In this document: positions 16,100-23,913 of the stretch, in pieces | How the letters are laid out: the number at the start of each line of letters is the position of its first letter | How positions within the stretch are numbered: the first letter of the stretch is position 1 | Origin: Riemerella anatipestifer_F | GTDB taxonomy: Bacteria; Bacteroidota; Bacteroidia; Flavobacteriales; Weeksellaceae | Reading direction: 5' to 3' (one strand) | Assembly: GCF_037861325.1 (NCBI RefSeq) | Contig: NZ_JAFELW010000009.1 | Length of the DNA stretch: 30,225 nucleotides | Notes under the pieces: model-generated | What the model was told of the DNA's origin: nothing | Seen by the model: the letters and a program-made list of their open reading frames with translations, nothing else | The model's database searches: none | Translations under genes and position numbers: made by a program

Positions 16100-17977
16100 A
16101 TGAATTACATCACTGCTGAAAATCTTACCAAATCTTACGGAATTAAAACTTTATTTCAAGATATTTCTTTTAATATCAATGAAGGAGATAAAATTGCCAT
16201 TGTTGCCAAAAATGGAAGCGGGAAATCTACCCTTCTAAAAATTATTTTAGGAAAAGAAATTCCAGATAGTGGTTCGGTATTGGTAAATAAAGATATACAA
16301 ATGGTGCTTTTTGACCAAGAAATTACTTTCGATGCGGAGGATACGGTGGAAGAGTTTATGATGAAGCTAGATTCAGACCCTATAAATGCTGTTAGAAATT
16401 ACCATCTGTCTTTACAATCTACAGATACAGCGTTTATTGAGAAGACTCTCGCAGATATGGAAATTCATAAAGCGTGGGATTTAGAAAATGAAATGAAACA
16501 AATCCTCTTTCAACTCAAAATTACAGACCTTAATGCCAAAATGGGGACATTGTCAGGAGGGCAAGTAAAAAGAGTTGCATTAGCGAAATTGCTTACAGAA
16601 ACTAGAGCTGAGCATAAACATACGCTTTTGATTATGGACGAGCCTACCAACCATTTAGATGTGGATATGGTGGAGTGGCTAGAAAATTACCTTTCTAAAG
16701 CTAGGATTACTCTTTTGTTAGTAACGCACGATAGATACTTTTTAGATAGTGTTTGCGATGTAATTTGGGAGATGGAAGACCAGCAACTATACATACATCA
16801 AGGGAGCTATGCTACTTATCTAGAAAACAAAATGATTAGAGAAGAAAACCTGCAATCTACCATAGATAAAGCCAATAATCTTTACCGTAAAGAATTGGAA
16901 TGGATGAGGAGGCAGCCCAAAGCACGAACTACAAAATCAAAAAGTAGAATAGAGGCTTTCTACGAAACAGAAAAAGTTGCTAAGACAGATACTCGAAAAG
17001 ATAGCTTGGAGCTAGACTTTAAAATGGAGCGTTTGGGCAAAAAGATTCTTGAGCTTAGAAATATCCACAAAAAGTATGATGATAAAGTGATATTAAAGGA
17101 TTTTTCTTATCAGTTTCAGCGAGGCGAAAAGGTAGGAATTGTAGGGCAAAATGGAGCGGGTAAATCCACATTACTTAATATTATCCAAGGGTTAGAAAAC
17201 TATGATAGTGGAGAGATAGAAACAGGAGAAACCATAAAATTTGGCTATTTTTCTCAAAAAGGACTTACCTATAAGGAAGACGAAAGAGTAATTGATTTCA
17301 TCAAAGAAATATCCGAAAACTTTCCATTAGCTAATGGTAGAACTATTTCTGCGTCCCAATTTTTACGATTATTTTTATTTGATGACCAAGCTCAGTACTC
17401 ACCCATTTCTAAACTTTCTGGAGGAGAGAAGAGAAGGTTACATTTAATGTATGTGTTGTATCAAAACCCTAACTTTTTAATTTTTGATGAGCCTACCAAT
17501 GATTTGGATTTACCTACCCTAAGCGTTTTAGAAAACTTTTTACAAAACTTTCAAGGTACATTAGCCATAGTATCTCACGATAGATACTTTATGGATAGAG
17601 TGGTAGACCATATTTTGGCATTTGAGGGAGATGGTAAAGTAAAAGATTTTACAGGCAACTTTACGGAATATAGAGCCGCTAAAGATTTAGAGCTAAAACA
17701 AAATAATAAGGAAAAAGAAAAGGTGGAAATTCCTCAGACAGAAAGAAAAGAGCCTTTACCTAAGAAAAAACTATCTTTTAAAGAACAGAGAGAATTAGAA
17801 GAAATAGAAAAACAATTACCGAAGCTAGAAGAAGAAAGAGAAACTATACTCACACAGCTCAACGGAGAAACAGATTATGAGAAAGTGGCTAGTCTATCAG
17901 AGTTGTTAGAAAAAAACGCCAAAGAGTTAGAGAGAATAGAGATGAAGTGGCTAGAATTACAAGAAATATTGTCATAA
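16100..17977 (+). CDS. ABC-F family ATPase (Uup-like)
   Basis: A soluble twin-ATPase protein of 625 residues without membrane segments, acting on the ribosome or on DNA-linked processes rather than transport. Domain 1 has Walker A AKNGSGKST (residues 36-44), signature LSGGQVKRVALAKLL and Walker B LLIMDEPTNHLD. An arginine/lysine-rich linker follows (RRQPKARTTKSKSRIEA). Domain 2 has GQNGAGKST, LSGGEKRRLHLMYVL and FLIFDEPTNDLD. The C-terminal ~80 residues (KKLSFKEQRELEEIEKQL and onward) form a charged coiled coil as in Uup-type ABC-F proteins. This supports a Uup-like housekeeping role more than antibiotic target protection, although the latter cannot be excluded from sequence. Confidence 0.92.
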   Translation: MNYITAENLTKSYGIKTLFQDISFNINEGDKIAIVAKNGSGKSTLLKIILGKEIPDSGSVLVNKDIQMVLFDQEITFDAEDTVEEFMMKLDSDPINAVRNYHLSLQSTDTAFIEKTLADMEIHKAWDLENEMKQILFQLKITDLNAKMGTLSGGQVKRVALAKLLTETRAEHKHTLLIMDEPTNHLDVDMVEWLENYLSKARITLLLVTHDRYFLDSVCDVIWEMEDQQLYIHQGSYATYLENKMIREENLQSTIDKANNLYRKELEWMRRQPKARTTKSKSRIEAFYETEKVAKTDTRKDSLELDFKMERLGKKILELRNIHKKYDDKVILKDFSYQFQRGEKVGIVGQNGAGKSTLLNIIQGLENYDSGEIETGETIKFGYFSQKGLTYKEDERVIDFIKEISENFPLANGRTISASQFLRLFLFDDQAQYSPISKLSGGEKRRLHLMYVLYQNPNFLIFDEPTNDLDLPTLSVLENFLQNFQGTLAIVSHDRYFMDRVVDHILAFEGDGKVKDFTGNFTEYRAAKDLELKQNNKEKEKVEIPQTERKEPLPKKKLSFKEQRELEEIEKQLPKLEEERETILTQLNGETDYEKVASLSELLEKNAKELERIEMKWLELQEILS

Positions 17978-18035
17978 AAGGTATTTTGGTATAATTATTG
18001 CTCTTTGCATAGTAAATTAATTTTAAACTATATTT

Positions 18036-18608
18036 ATGAAAAAATTATTTTTAGGAGCTGTGGTATTTGCAGCAGGTTTGTTTGGTACGGCTAACGCACA
18101 GATTCAAGAAGGAAACTGGATGGTAGGTGGTCAGGTAGCTAAAATGAGATTTACCAATGGAGTAAATTTAAATCTGACGCCTCAAGTGGGTTACTTTGTG
18201 AAAGACAACTGGGCTGTAGGTGCACAAGTTGGTTTAGATGTTGCTAGTGCAGGAGGAGGTACTGGTACTACTACTAATTGGACATTGGGTGGATTTACAA
18301 GATACTACTTCGGAAGTAATGAGATTGAAAGCTTACTTAAAAATGGTAGATTCTTCGCAGAAGGTACTGTAGGTTTTGGTGGAATCAATAACAGTGCTGG
18401 AAGTACAACTAATGGTGTTAACTTAGGTGTAGGAGCTGGTTACTCTTATTTTATTACTAAAAATGTAAGTTTAGATGCTTTATTGAAGTTTGATACCGTA
18501 ACTGGTGGTGGTAATACAGCAGGTAACGGAAATCTAGGGCTTAATGTAGGATTCCAAATTTTCTTACCAACGTCTAAAGTAAAAGCTGCTTTAAAAGATC
18601 AACAATAG
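18036..18608 (+). CDS. Outer membrane beta-barrel protein
   Basis: 190 residues with signal peptide MKKLFLGAVVFAAGLFGTANA followed by QIQEGNWMVGG. The mature part has alternating aromatic/Gly-rich strands (PQVGYFVKDNWAVGAQVG, FTRYYFGS, RFFAEGTVGFGG, GVGAGYSYFITKNVSLDALLKF, LGLNVGFQIFL) of a small 8-strand barrel of the OmpW/porin-like superfamily common in Flavobacteriia. The end is atypical because about 12 charged residues (TSKVKAALKDQQ) follow the last predicted strand instead of a terminal Phe. It is a single gene with its own terminator 25 bp downstream. A loose CTCTTTG box near 18001 could be its promoter. The codon use suggests high expression. Confidence 0.85.
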   Translation: MKKLFLGAVVFAAGLFGTANAQIQEGNWMVGGQVAKMRFTNGVNLNLTPQVGYFVKDNWAVGAQVGLDVASAGGGTGTTTNWTLGGFTRYYFGSNEIESLLKNGRFFAEGTVGFGGINNSAGSTTNGVNLGVGAGYSYFITKNVSLDALLKFDTVTGGGNTAGNGNLGLNVGFQIFLPTSKVKAALKDQQ

Positions 18609-18632
18609 AATTTTAAATCTATGTGACAAAGA

Positions 18633-18666
18633 GCGAGAGGATATTCATTATCTTCTCGCTTTTTAT
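18633..18666 (+). terminator. Rho-independent terminator
   Basis: AGCGAGAGGATA / TATCTTCTCGCT (18633-18644 with 18650-18661, one G-U pair), a 5-base loop, followed by T-rich sequence. Confidence 0.9.
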
Positions 18667-18751
18667 TTATTGAATAAAAAAATAGAGAAACTTACTAGGT
18701 CTATTGTTAAAAAATACCGAAATTTGTATCAGAATAAAAGCAAGAAATAAG

Positions 18752-19402
18752 ATGTTTACAGTATTATCAGAAGAGTTTTCATTAGTTACAGAATGGATTA
18801 ACGATTTAAGAAATGTTTCCGTACAAACGGACAGAATGAAGTTTCGTAGGAATATGGAAAGAATAGGTGAAATAGCCGCTTTTGAAATTAGTAAACATTT
18901 GCCTTATAAAGAAGTAGAGATTACCACACCACTAGATAAAATTGCTTCAAGAGAAATAGAAACTCAACCTGTTATTACAACTATTTTGAGAGCGGGTGTG
19001 CCTCTGTTTCAAGGCGTTCTAAATTATTTTGATAAAGCAGATTGTGGTTTTGTAGCGGCGTATAGAAAGCACGATGCTAATGATTATTTTAGTATAAAAC
19101 AAGATTATCTTACTTGTCCTAATATCGAGGGGCGACCACTTATTGTGGCAGACCCAATGCTAGCCACAGGAGCTTCGCTAATTGAAGCTATTAAAGATTT
19201 ACTTACTAATGGTAATCCTTCACAAATTCATATAGTAGCCGCTATAGCGAGCAAAGAAGGAGTGGAAACTCTTCAAAAAGCATATCCAGAAGCCTATATT
19301 TGGGTAGGTGCGGTAGATGAAAAACTGACGGACAAAGGCTACATTACTCCAGGATTAGGAGATGCTGGGGATTTAAGTTACGGAGAAAAATTGCAACGAT
19401 AG
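18752..19402 (+). CDS. upp: Uracil phosphoribosyltransferase
   Basis: A pyrimidine salvage enzyme that makes UMP from uracil and PRPP in the cytoplasm. ATG 18752 gives MFTVLSEEFSLVTEWINDLR and 216 residues, close to the usual length of about 210; the frame extends upstream but without family similarity. The PRPP loop is ADPMLATGAS (residues 133-142). The flexible-loop Arg region TTILRAGVPLFQG is at 76-88, and the uracil-binding C-terminus YITPGLGDAGDLSYG is intact. It stands alone between two terminators. Confidence 0.96.
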   Translation: MFTVLSEEFSLVTEWINDLRNVSVQTDRMKFRRNMERIGEIAAFEISKHLPYKEVEITTPLDKIASREIETQPVITTILRAGVPLFQGVLNYFDKADCGFVAAYRKHDANDYFSIKQDYLTCPNIEGRPLIVADPMLATGASLIEAIKDLLTNGNPSQIHIVAAIASKEGVETLQKAYPEAYIWVGAVDEKLTDKGYITPGLGDAGDLSYGEKLQR

Positions 19403-19437
19403 GGTTGATTACAAGTTTTTAAAAATCTTAACTGATA

Positions 19438-19480
19438 AAACTTCTGTGTATGAGCTTTTTTCATATGTGGAAGTTTTTTT
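19438..19480 (+). terminator. Rho-independent terminator of upp
   Basis: AAACTTC / GAAGTTT (19438-19444 with 19470-19476), with an inner TATGA/TCATA stem and a run of T that merges with the next -7 box. Confidence 0.75.
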
Positions 19481-19487
19481 ATCTTTG
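19480..19487 (+). promoter_or_regulatory. Probable -7 box for the enoyl-CoA hydratase gene
   Basis: TATCTTTG, exact -7 consensus, 19 bases before the start codon. It begins in the T-run of the upp terminator. No good -33 box is seen. Confidence 0.5.
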
Positions 19488-19506
19488 GGAATAATAAACT
19501 TACTTT

Positions 19507-20307
19507 ATGTATAAATTAATAGATGTAGATAACCATTTTGAAGGAAAGCTTCAAATCGCATATATCAATCAGCCAGAATCGTTTAATAGTCTTAATAAGG
19601 TTGTTTTAGAAGAGTTATTGCACTTTATAAAAGCTTGCGATGCAGATTCTAGTGTACGCTGTATTGCAATTAGCGGTAAAGGTAAGGCATTTTGCTCTGG
19701 ACAGAATTTAAAGGAAGCTTTAGATTATAAAGCAGAAGCCAATGAGGAACGCTTTATCCAAAGGATTGTGATAGATTATTATAATCCGTTAGTGAAGGCT
19801 ATTGTCTATGCTAAAAAACCAGTAATTGCATTGGTTAATGGTCCTGCGGTTGGTGCAGGAGCAATGTTAGCTCTCATCTGTGATTTTGCAGTGGCGTCAG
19901 AGTCAGCGTATTTTTCCTTAGCTTTTTCTAATATAGGACTAGTGCCAGATACGGCAGGTACTTACTATTTGCCTAAACTTTTAGGGCGTTCCTTAGCGAG
20001 TTATTTGGCATTTACAGGGAAGAAGCTATCTGCTAAAGAGTCTTTAGAAAGAGGTTTGGTGGTAGATGTTTTTTCAGATGCTACTTTTTCGGAACAATCT
20101 TTACAAGTCCTAGAACATATTACTCATCAGCCTACTGTGGCATTGGGGCTTACAAAAAAAGCCTTTAATAAATCTTATCAGAATAGTCTATCGGAGCAGT
20201 TAGATTTGGAGAGTATTCTCCAGCAAGATGCTGCAGAAACTTGGGATTTTCAAGAGGGGATAGCCGCTTTTTTAGAAAAAAGAAAACCTCAGTATAAAGG
20301 TAAGTAA
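19507..20307 (+). CDS. Enoyl-CoA hydratase/isomerase family protein (PaaG-like)
   Basis: A crotonase-fold enzyme of 266 residues acting on acyl-CoA thioesters. The first oxyanion-hole segment is GKGKAFCSGQNLKEA and the second is NGPAVGAGAMLALICDFAVA. The segment IGLVPDTAGTYYLPKLLG places an Asp where classical hydratases have the catalytic Glu. This matches PaaG-type 1,2-epoxyphenylacetyl-CoA or dienoyl-CoA isomerases more than beta-oxidation hydratases. No other phenylacetate (paa) gene is in the window, so the pathway is not established and I leave the symbol blank. It has its own -7 box, and yicC follows 35 bp downstream. Confidence 0.88.
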   Translation: MYKLIDVDNHFEGKLQIAYINQPESFNSLNKVVLEELLHFIKACDADSSVRCIAISGKGKAFCSGQNLKEALDYKAEANEERFIQRIVIDYYNPLVKAIVYAKKPVIALVNGPAVGAGAMLALICDFAVASESAYFSLAFSNIGLVPDTAGTYYLPKLLGRSLASYLAFTGKKLSAKESLERGLVVDVFSDATFSEQSLQVLEHITHQPTVALGLTKKAFNKSYQNSLSEQLDLESILQQDAAETWDFQEGIAAFLEKRKPQYKGK

Positions 20308-20342
20308 GCATTAAAATTTTTCAATTCATCTTTTATAAGTAT

Positions 20343-21203
20343 ATGGTATTATCTATGACAGGCTTTGGGAGAGCCGAAGGTACTTTTGAGAATAAAAAAA
20401 TAAGTATAGATATTAAATCTGTTAATAGTAAAGGTTTAGACATCAGTCTCAGAATGCCCTCAATATATAGGGAAAAAGAATTTCTGATTAAAAAAATAAT
20501 CTCAGAAATGGTTTTAAGAGGGAAGGTTGACTGTTGTATCAATGTAGAAAATTTGGTTAAAGAGAGCCAATTGGTACTAAATAAAGAGATAATTCAAAAC
20601 TATATCGCTCAATTTAAAGAGGTGGTTTCAGAGAATACACCAGACTTTGAACTTCTAAAAATGGCGATGAGGTTGCCTGATGCTACGACTTACAACGCCG
20701 AGGAAATGTCAGAAGAAGAGTGGAGTTTTATAGAACGATTATTGTTAGAAGCCATCAATAACTTTACAGAGTTTAGAAAAACCGAAGGACTGTCTTTGCA
20801 AGAAGAATTACAAAAAAATATTACCAATATTGGTCTGAATTTAGAAAAAGTAATGCCTTTTGAAGCGGAGCGATTGGCTAATATCAAAGAAAAATATCAG
20901 AAAGCGTTGCAAGATTTTGAGAATGTAGATGAAACCAGATTCTACCAAGAGATGGCTTATTATACCGAAAAGTTAGATGTTTCAGAAGAAAAAGTAAGGT
21001 TGGCTCAGCATCTTAAATACTATCAAGATACGATGCTTCAAGATGAATTTAATGGTAAGAAATTAGGTTTTATAGCCCAGGAGATAGGGCGAGAAATCAA
21101 TACATTAGGTTCTAAAGCTAACCACGCAGAAATTCAGAAATTGGTAGTATTGATGAAAGACGATTTGGAAAAAATTAAAGAACAAACGCTTAATGTATTG
21201 TAA
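20343..21203 (+). CDS. YicC/YloC family endoribonuclease
   Basis: 286 residues. It starts with the family hallmark MVLSMTGFGRAEG, followed by IKSVNSKGLDISLRMP, and ends with the hallmark GFIAQEIGREINTLGSKAN and the C-terminal helix VVLMKDDLEKIKEQTLNVL. Family members in E. coli and Bacillus are RNA-degrading enzymes affecting small RNA turnover; that role is transferred by homology. It lies 22 bp upstream of gmk, the classical yicC-gmk pairing, so co-transcription is likely. Confidence 0.93.
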   Translation: MVLSMTGFGRAEGTFENKKISIDIKSVNSKGLDISLRMPSIYREKEFLIKKIISEMVLRGKVDCCINVENLVKESQLVLNKEIIQNYIAQFKEVVSENTPDFELLKMAMRLPDATTYNAEEMSEEEWSFIERLLLEAINNFTEFRKTEGLSLQEELQKNITNIGLNLEKVMPFEAERLANIKEKYQKALQDFENVDETRFYQEMAYYTEKLDVSEEKVRLAQHLKYYQDTMLQDEFNGKKLGFIAQEIGREINTLGSKANHAEIQKLVVLMKDDLEKIKEQTLNVL

Positions 21204-21225
21204 ACGATAATAAAAAGGTAAAACA

Positions 21226-21786
21226 TTGGATAAAGTTATTATATTTTCGGCACCATCGGGGAGTGGTAAAACCACATTGGTAAAGTATTGTTTAGAGAAA
21301 TTTTCCAATTTGGAGTTTTCTATATCTGCTACGACAAGACAGCCCAGAGGTGCAGAGCAAGATGGTAAAGATTATCATTTTTTAAGTTTAGAAAAGTTTA
21401 AACAACTGATTTCAGAAGAGGCTTTTGTGGAGTACGAAGAAGTCTATACGGATAAATTTTATGGCACATTAAAATCGGAAGTAGAGCGTATTTGGAAATC
21501 GGGCAAAACAGTTATTTTTGATGTAGATGTAGTGGGAGGTGTTAATCTTAAAAATATTTTTGGAGAAAAAGCTCTTTCTATATTCATTGCACCGCCAAGT
21601 ATTGAGGAGCTAAAAAACAGACTTATTTCTAGAGGAACTGATGATGAGGCAACTATTAAAATCAGAGTAGATAAAGCTGCGGAAGAACTTTCTTATCAAG
21701 ATAAATTTGACAAAATTATCATTAACGATGATTTATCCGTAGCTCAGAAAGAAGTAGAACAAGTGATTCATCAATTTTTAAACTAA
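21226..21786 (+). CDS. gmk: Guanylate kinase, TTG start
   Basis: Phosphorylates GMP to GDP with ATP, in purine nucleotide synthesis. The P-loop APSGSGKTT (residues 9-17) follows MDKVIIFS. The GMP-binding region ISATTRQPRGAEQDGKDYHF and the later FYGT, DVDVVGG and LISRGTDD segments are intact; 186 residues is slightly short but normal. The start is TTG at 21226: an in-frame TAA at 21211 leaves no upstream alternative, and the next Met would delete the P-loop. The start is preceded by AAAAAGGTAAAACA. Its stop codon overlaps the next start by one base (TAATG). Confidence 0.95.
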   Translation: MDKVIIFSAPSGSGKTTLVKYCLEKFSNLEFSISATTRQPRGAEQDGKDYHFLSLEKFKQLISEEAFVEYEEVYTDKFYGTLKSEVERIWKSGKTVIFDVDVVGGVNLKNIFGEKALSIFIAPPSIEELKNRLISRGTDDEATIKIRVDKAAEELSYQDKFDKIIINDDLSVAQKEVEQVIHQFLN

Positions 21787-22235
21787 TGGAAGAAAATAAA
21801 AAAAATACCAAGACTAATCTACCAGTTCCAGATTTTTTTAAATATCAAGAGTTTCAGATGCCAGCAGACGACCGTTTAGAAGAAGAAATATTGAGGCTGA
21901 AACAGGAAAAACAAATCCCAATATTAGCTCATAGTTTATACGGGGTAGTATTTTTAAAAAAAGTATCAGACGCTTCGGGCAATCTTTTAGAAATAGCAAA
22001 AAAAATAGAAGAAAGAAAATGGACAAAAGTTCTATTTTCAGGGACGATGTTCCAAGCAGGGGTTCTTAAAGGTCTATTCCCAAATACTACTTTTTGGATT
22101 CCTAAGGAAGTGAGTAAAGATACTTCGGAAGAAGATTTTTATGATATTCTAAGAGAGGTTTACCTTAGTCTTAAGTATGAATATCCAATTGTGGAATTAG
22201 AAGACGATTCTCTTTTGGTAGATTATCAAAAATAA
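21786..22235 (+). CDS. Conserved hypothetical protein in the gmk-folB operon
   Basis: 149 residues, translationally coupled to gmk by a 1-base TAATG overlap. It is soluble, acidic and has no signal peptide. Visible segments are a Lys/Asn-rich start, PADDRLEEEILRLKQEKQIP, then HSLYGVVFLKKVSDASG, VLFSGTMFQAGVLKGLFP, and an acidic end EYPIVELEDDSLLVDYQK. I recognise no catalytic motif. In related genomes I would expect nadD after gmk; this protein does not carry the nucleotidyltransferase HxGH motif, so it is not a divergent NadD. folB follows after 8 bp. Confidence 0.75.
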   Translation: MEENKKNTKTNLPVPDFFKYQEFQMPADDRLEEEILRLKQEKQIPILAHSLYGVVFLKKVSDASGNLLEIAKKIEERKWTKVLFSGTMFQAGVLKGLFPNTTFWIPKEVSKDTSEEDFYDILREVYLSLKYEYPIVELEDDSLLVDYQK

Positions 22236-22243
22236 AATATTTT

Positions 22244-22606
22244 ATGAGGTCAAAAATTATTTTAGAGGATATTAAAATCTATGCCTACCATGGGGTCTTG
22301 CCAGAAGAAAATATTGTAGGTACTTACTACTTAGTTAATTTGGAGTGTGATGTGGATTTATGGAGTGCGGCTCAAACAGATAATTTGGAAGATACCATCA
22401 GCTATGCGGAGCTTAATGATATAGTACATCAGGAGATGAATGTTAACTCCAAATTGTTGGAGCATGTGGCAGGACGAATTATTAAAACTATTTTGGCTAA
22501 ATATCCTCAGATTACGCATATTAAGGTTAAAATTACCAAGCAAGCACCACCTATGAGAGGAGAAGTTCAAGGGGCTAGTGTGGTATTAGAGAAAGATAAT
22601 AAATAA
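22244..22606 (+). CDS. folB: Dihydroneopterin aldolase
   Basis: Folate pathway enzyme converting 7,8-dihydroneopterin to 6-hydroxymethyl-dihydropterin. 120 residues, normal length. Family landmarks are IILEDIKIYAYHGVLPEE (with the conserved Glu), SYAELNDIV, LLEHVAGRIIKTIL and KVKITKQAPPMRGEVQGASV, including the active-site Lys before QAPP. It is the last gene of the yicC-gmk-unknown-folB run; the next gene has its own promoter. Confidence 0.94.
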   Translation: MRSKIILEDIKIYAYHGVLPEENIVGTYYLVNLECDVDLWSAAQTDNLEDTISYAELNDIVHQEMNVNSKLLEHVAGRIIKTILAKYPQITHIKVKITKQAPPMRGEVQGASVVLEKDNK

Positions 22607-22661
22607 TAAAGTTCTTTAAATCATAGGATTAAAATACTTTATTTGAAAAAAACTATAAAAT

Positions 22662-22693
22662 TTTGAACATATAATATAATTAAGTTATTTTTG
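22662..22693 (+). promoter_or_regulatory. gcvH promoter
   Basis: TTTG at 22662-22665, a 20-base gap and TATTTTTG at 22686-22693, an exact consensus match. The start codon follows at 22715. Confidence 0.75.
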
Positions 22694-22714
22694 AAGAAAA
22701 ATAAAATATACAAA

Positions 22715-23092
22715 ATGAATACACCAGCAGAACTAAAGTACACTAAAGACCACGAATGGGTAAAAATTGAAGGTAACATAGCTACAGTCGGCATTACAGA
22801 TTTTGCACAGTCTGAGCTAGGGGATATTGTTTTCGTAGATGTAGATACTGTAGATGAAACTTTGAATTCAGGTGAGGTCTTCGGTAGCGTAGAAGCGGTT
22901 AAAACTGTTTCAGACCTTTACTTACCATTAGCAGGAAAAGTAGTGGAGTTCAACGAAGCGTTAGAAGATGAGCCAGAATTGGTAAACACAGACCCTTACG
23001 GAAAAGGTTGGATTATAAAACTAGAAATTGCAGAAGGCGTAGACCAATCAGAATTATTATCTTCTGAACAATATCAAGAAGTCATTGGTTAA
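22715..23092 (+). CDS. gcvH: Glycine cleavage system H protein
   Basis: The lipoyl carrier of the glycine cleavage complex. ATG 22715 gives MNTPAELKYTKDHEWVKIEG and 125 residues; a TTG further upstream overlaps the promoter. The lipoylated Lys is K63 in GSVEAVKTVSD. The end NTDPYGKGWIIKLEIA is typical. No other gcv gene is in the window, as is common for gcvH in Bacteroidota. Its last 8 bases overlap the start of the VanZ-like gene. Confidence 0.97.
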   Translation: MNTPAELKYTKDHEWVKIEGNIATVGITDFAQSELGDIVFVDVDTVDETLNSGEVFGSVEAVKTVSDLYLPLAGKVVEFNEALEDEPELVNTDPYGKGWIIKLEIAEGVDQSELLSSEQYQEVIG

Positions 23093-23441
23093 AAAATACC
23101 ACCATATTATAAAAATAGTAATGCCCATTTATTGGGCATTACTTACTTATGTCCTTCTCAAACCTGTTGGAGAGCATAAAGATTATTGGTTCCTATTTCA
23201 AGGAATAGACAAAGTAGTTCATTTTAGTATGTTTTTCGTGTTAGGTTTTCTATTTCGTTGGGCGTATCCCAAGGCTAGTGTATATACCTACTATTTTATC
23301 CTTGTTGCTTACGCTATTCTTACCGAAATTTTTCAGCAAGTTATGGCACTTGGGCGTTCTGCTGAGTGGCTAGACCTTTTAGCAGATACCATAGGCTTGG
23401 TACTAGCCTATTATGTATATATTAAAATTACAAGAAAGTAA
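23085..23441 (+). CDS. VanZ-like family membrane protein
   Basis: 118 residues with about four membrane segments: IVMPIYWALLTYVLL, VVHFSMFFVLGFLFRWAY, YYFILVAYAILTEIFQQ and LLADTIGLVLAYYVYI. The DKVVHF and EIFQ...R..EWLDLLADTIG motifs are those of the VanZ domain. Start choice: TTG 23085 overlaps gcvH by 8 bases and supplies a basic tail (VKKYHHIIK) before the first membrane segment; the only ATG alternative, 23121, would delete it. Function is unknown; VanZ itself gives low-level teicoplanin resistance, but these short relatives are general membrane proteins found beside gcvH in Bacteroidota. Confidence 0.87.
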   Translation: MVKKYHHIIKIVMPIYWALLTYVLLKPVGEHKDYWFLFQGIDKVVHFSMFFVLGFLFRWAYPKASVYTYYFILVAYAILTEIFQQVMALGRSAEWLDLLADTIGLVLAYYVYIKITRK

Positions 23442-23473
23442 AATTTTAAATTCATAAATAGAGAAATTCTTTA

Positions 23474-23505
23474 AGCTCGGTGCGATGGTCATCGGGCTTT
23501 TTTTT
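23474..23505 (+). terminator. Rho-independent terminator of gcvH-vanZ
   Basis: AGCTCGGTG / CATCGGGCT (23474-23482 with 23490-23498, two G-U pairs), a 7-base loop and eight or more T. It marks the border between the core genes and the accessory island. Confidence 0.85.
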
Positions 23506-23550
23506 GAACAATTAAAAAAGGATGTGTACTCAAAATAAAAAAACAAGAAC

Positions 23551-23583
23551 GACATATTTTGACGATATAAAGTAGTAATATTG
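23551..23583 (+). promoter_or_regulatory. Island promoter/operator element, copy A
   Basis: GACATATTTTGACG (23551-23564), then a -7-like TAATATTG at 23576-23583, with 14 bases between TTTG and the -7 box. It has the same 33-base layout as the elements at 27383-27415 (minus), 27440-27472 and 28750-28782. No start codon follows within 20 bases, so it should drive a non-coding transcript or a long leader from about 23590. A separate TATCTTTG at 23636-23643 could be a second start but lacks a -33 box. Confidence 0.55.
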
Positions 23584-23717
23584 CAGATATATAGGATTTT
23601 AGCCTGCGTATATAGGTCTGTTTGATAATAAATATTATCTTTGTGCAAACATAAGATAATTATGAAAAGATAATAATTAAAACGACATATAGAGCATAAG
23701 GTGCTTACCATTATTTC

Positions 23718-23881
23718 ATTCGGTTAAATCTGGTACATTTAAACAAAGAGATGAAGTATAATGGGCAAAGGCATGGTTGCTCCCTTTTATAGGGACGCAG
23801 GCTGTTTTTTCCTATTTTCATCTCAGGTTTACCAGAACCCAACCGAATAATATGGACAAAAGCAAGTGCTGTGTCCTTTTT
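23718..23881 (+). ncRNA. Highly structured non-coding RNA or leader of unknown family
   Basis: No coding frame fits here. A long rod-like fold is visible. ATTCGGTT (23718-23725) pairs with AACCGAAT (23841-23848). TCTGGTA (23729-23735) pairs with TACCAGA (23830-23836). GAGATGAA (23748-23755) pairs with TTCATCTC (23817-23824). The apical part can form TTGC-TCCCT / AGGGA-c-GCAG (77-85 with 91-100 of the 237xx block), and CCC 23782-23784 can instead pair with GGG 23763-23765, so two apical folds compete. A terminator at 23854-23881 closes the element, 32 bases before the next gene. It could be a 6S-like RNA, a riboswitch/attenuator for the downstream operon, or an RNA component of the island system. 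The 5' end is uncertain, between about 23590 and 23718. Confidence 0.6.
23854..23881 (+). terminator. Terminator ending the structured RNA
   Basis: GGACA (23854-23858) pairs with TGTCC (23872-23876), an inner AGCA/TGCT stem closes a tiny loop, and five T follow. It lies upstream of the first island gene, so it either ends a stand-alone RNA or works as an attenuator. Confidence 0.75.
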
Positions 23882-23913
23882 GTTTTCAGCAAAACCAATA
23901 AAAAAATAAGATT

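Noticed and set aside
23694..23700. Extra GACATAT half-site downstream of copy A
   Set aside because: Lacks the TTTTGTCG half and any -7 box at the fixed spacing, so it is not counted as a fifth copy.
23403..23711. 102-aa minus-strand frame over the terminator and copy A
   Set aside because: Runs across the vanZ end, a terminator and a promoter; composition is low-complexity Phe/Tyr/Asn.
23601..23803. Nine-base complementarity AGCCTGCGT / ACGCAGGCT between 23601-23609 and 23795-23803
   Set aside because: A 9-base match in this much sequence is quite likely by chance, and it competes with the better apical hairpin.
23718..23881. Retron msr-msd reading of the structured RNA
   Set aside because: No reverse transcriptase gene is next to it; none of the six operon proteins has RT motifs.
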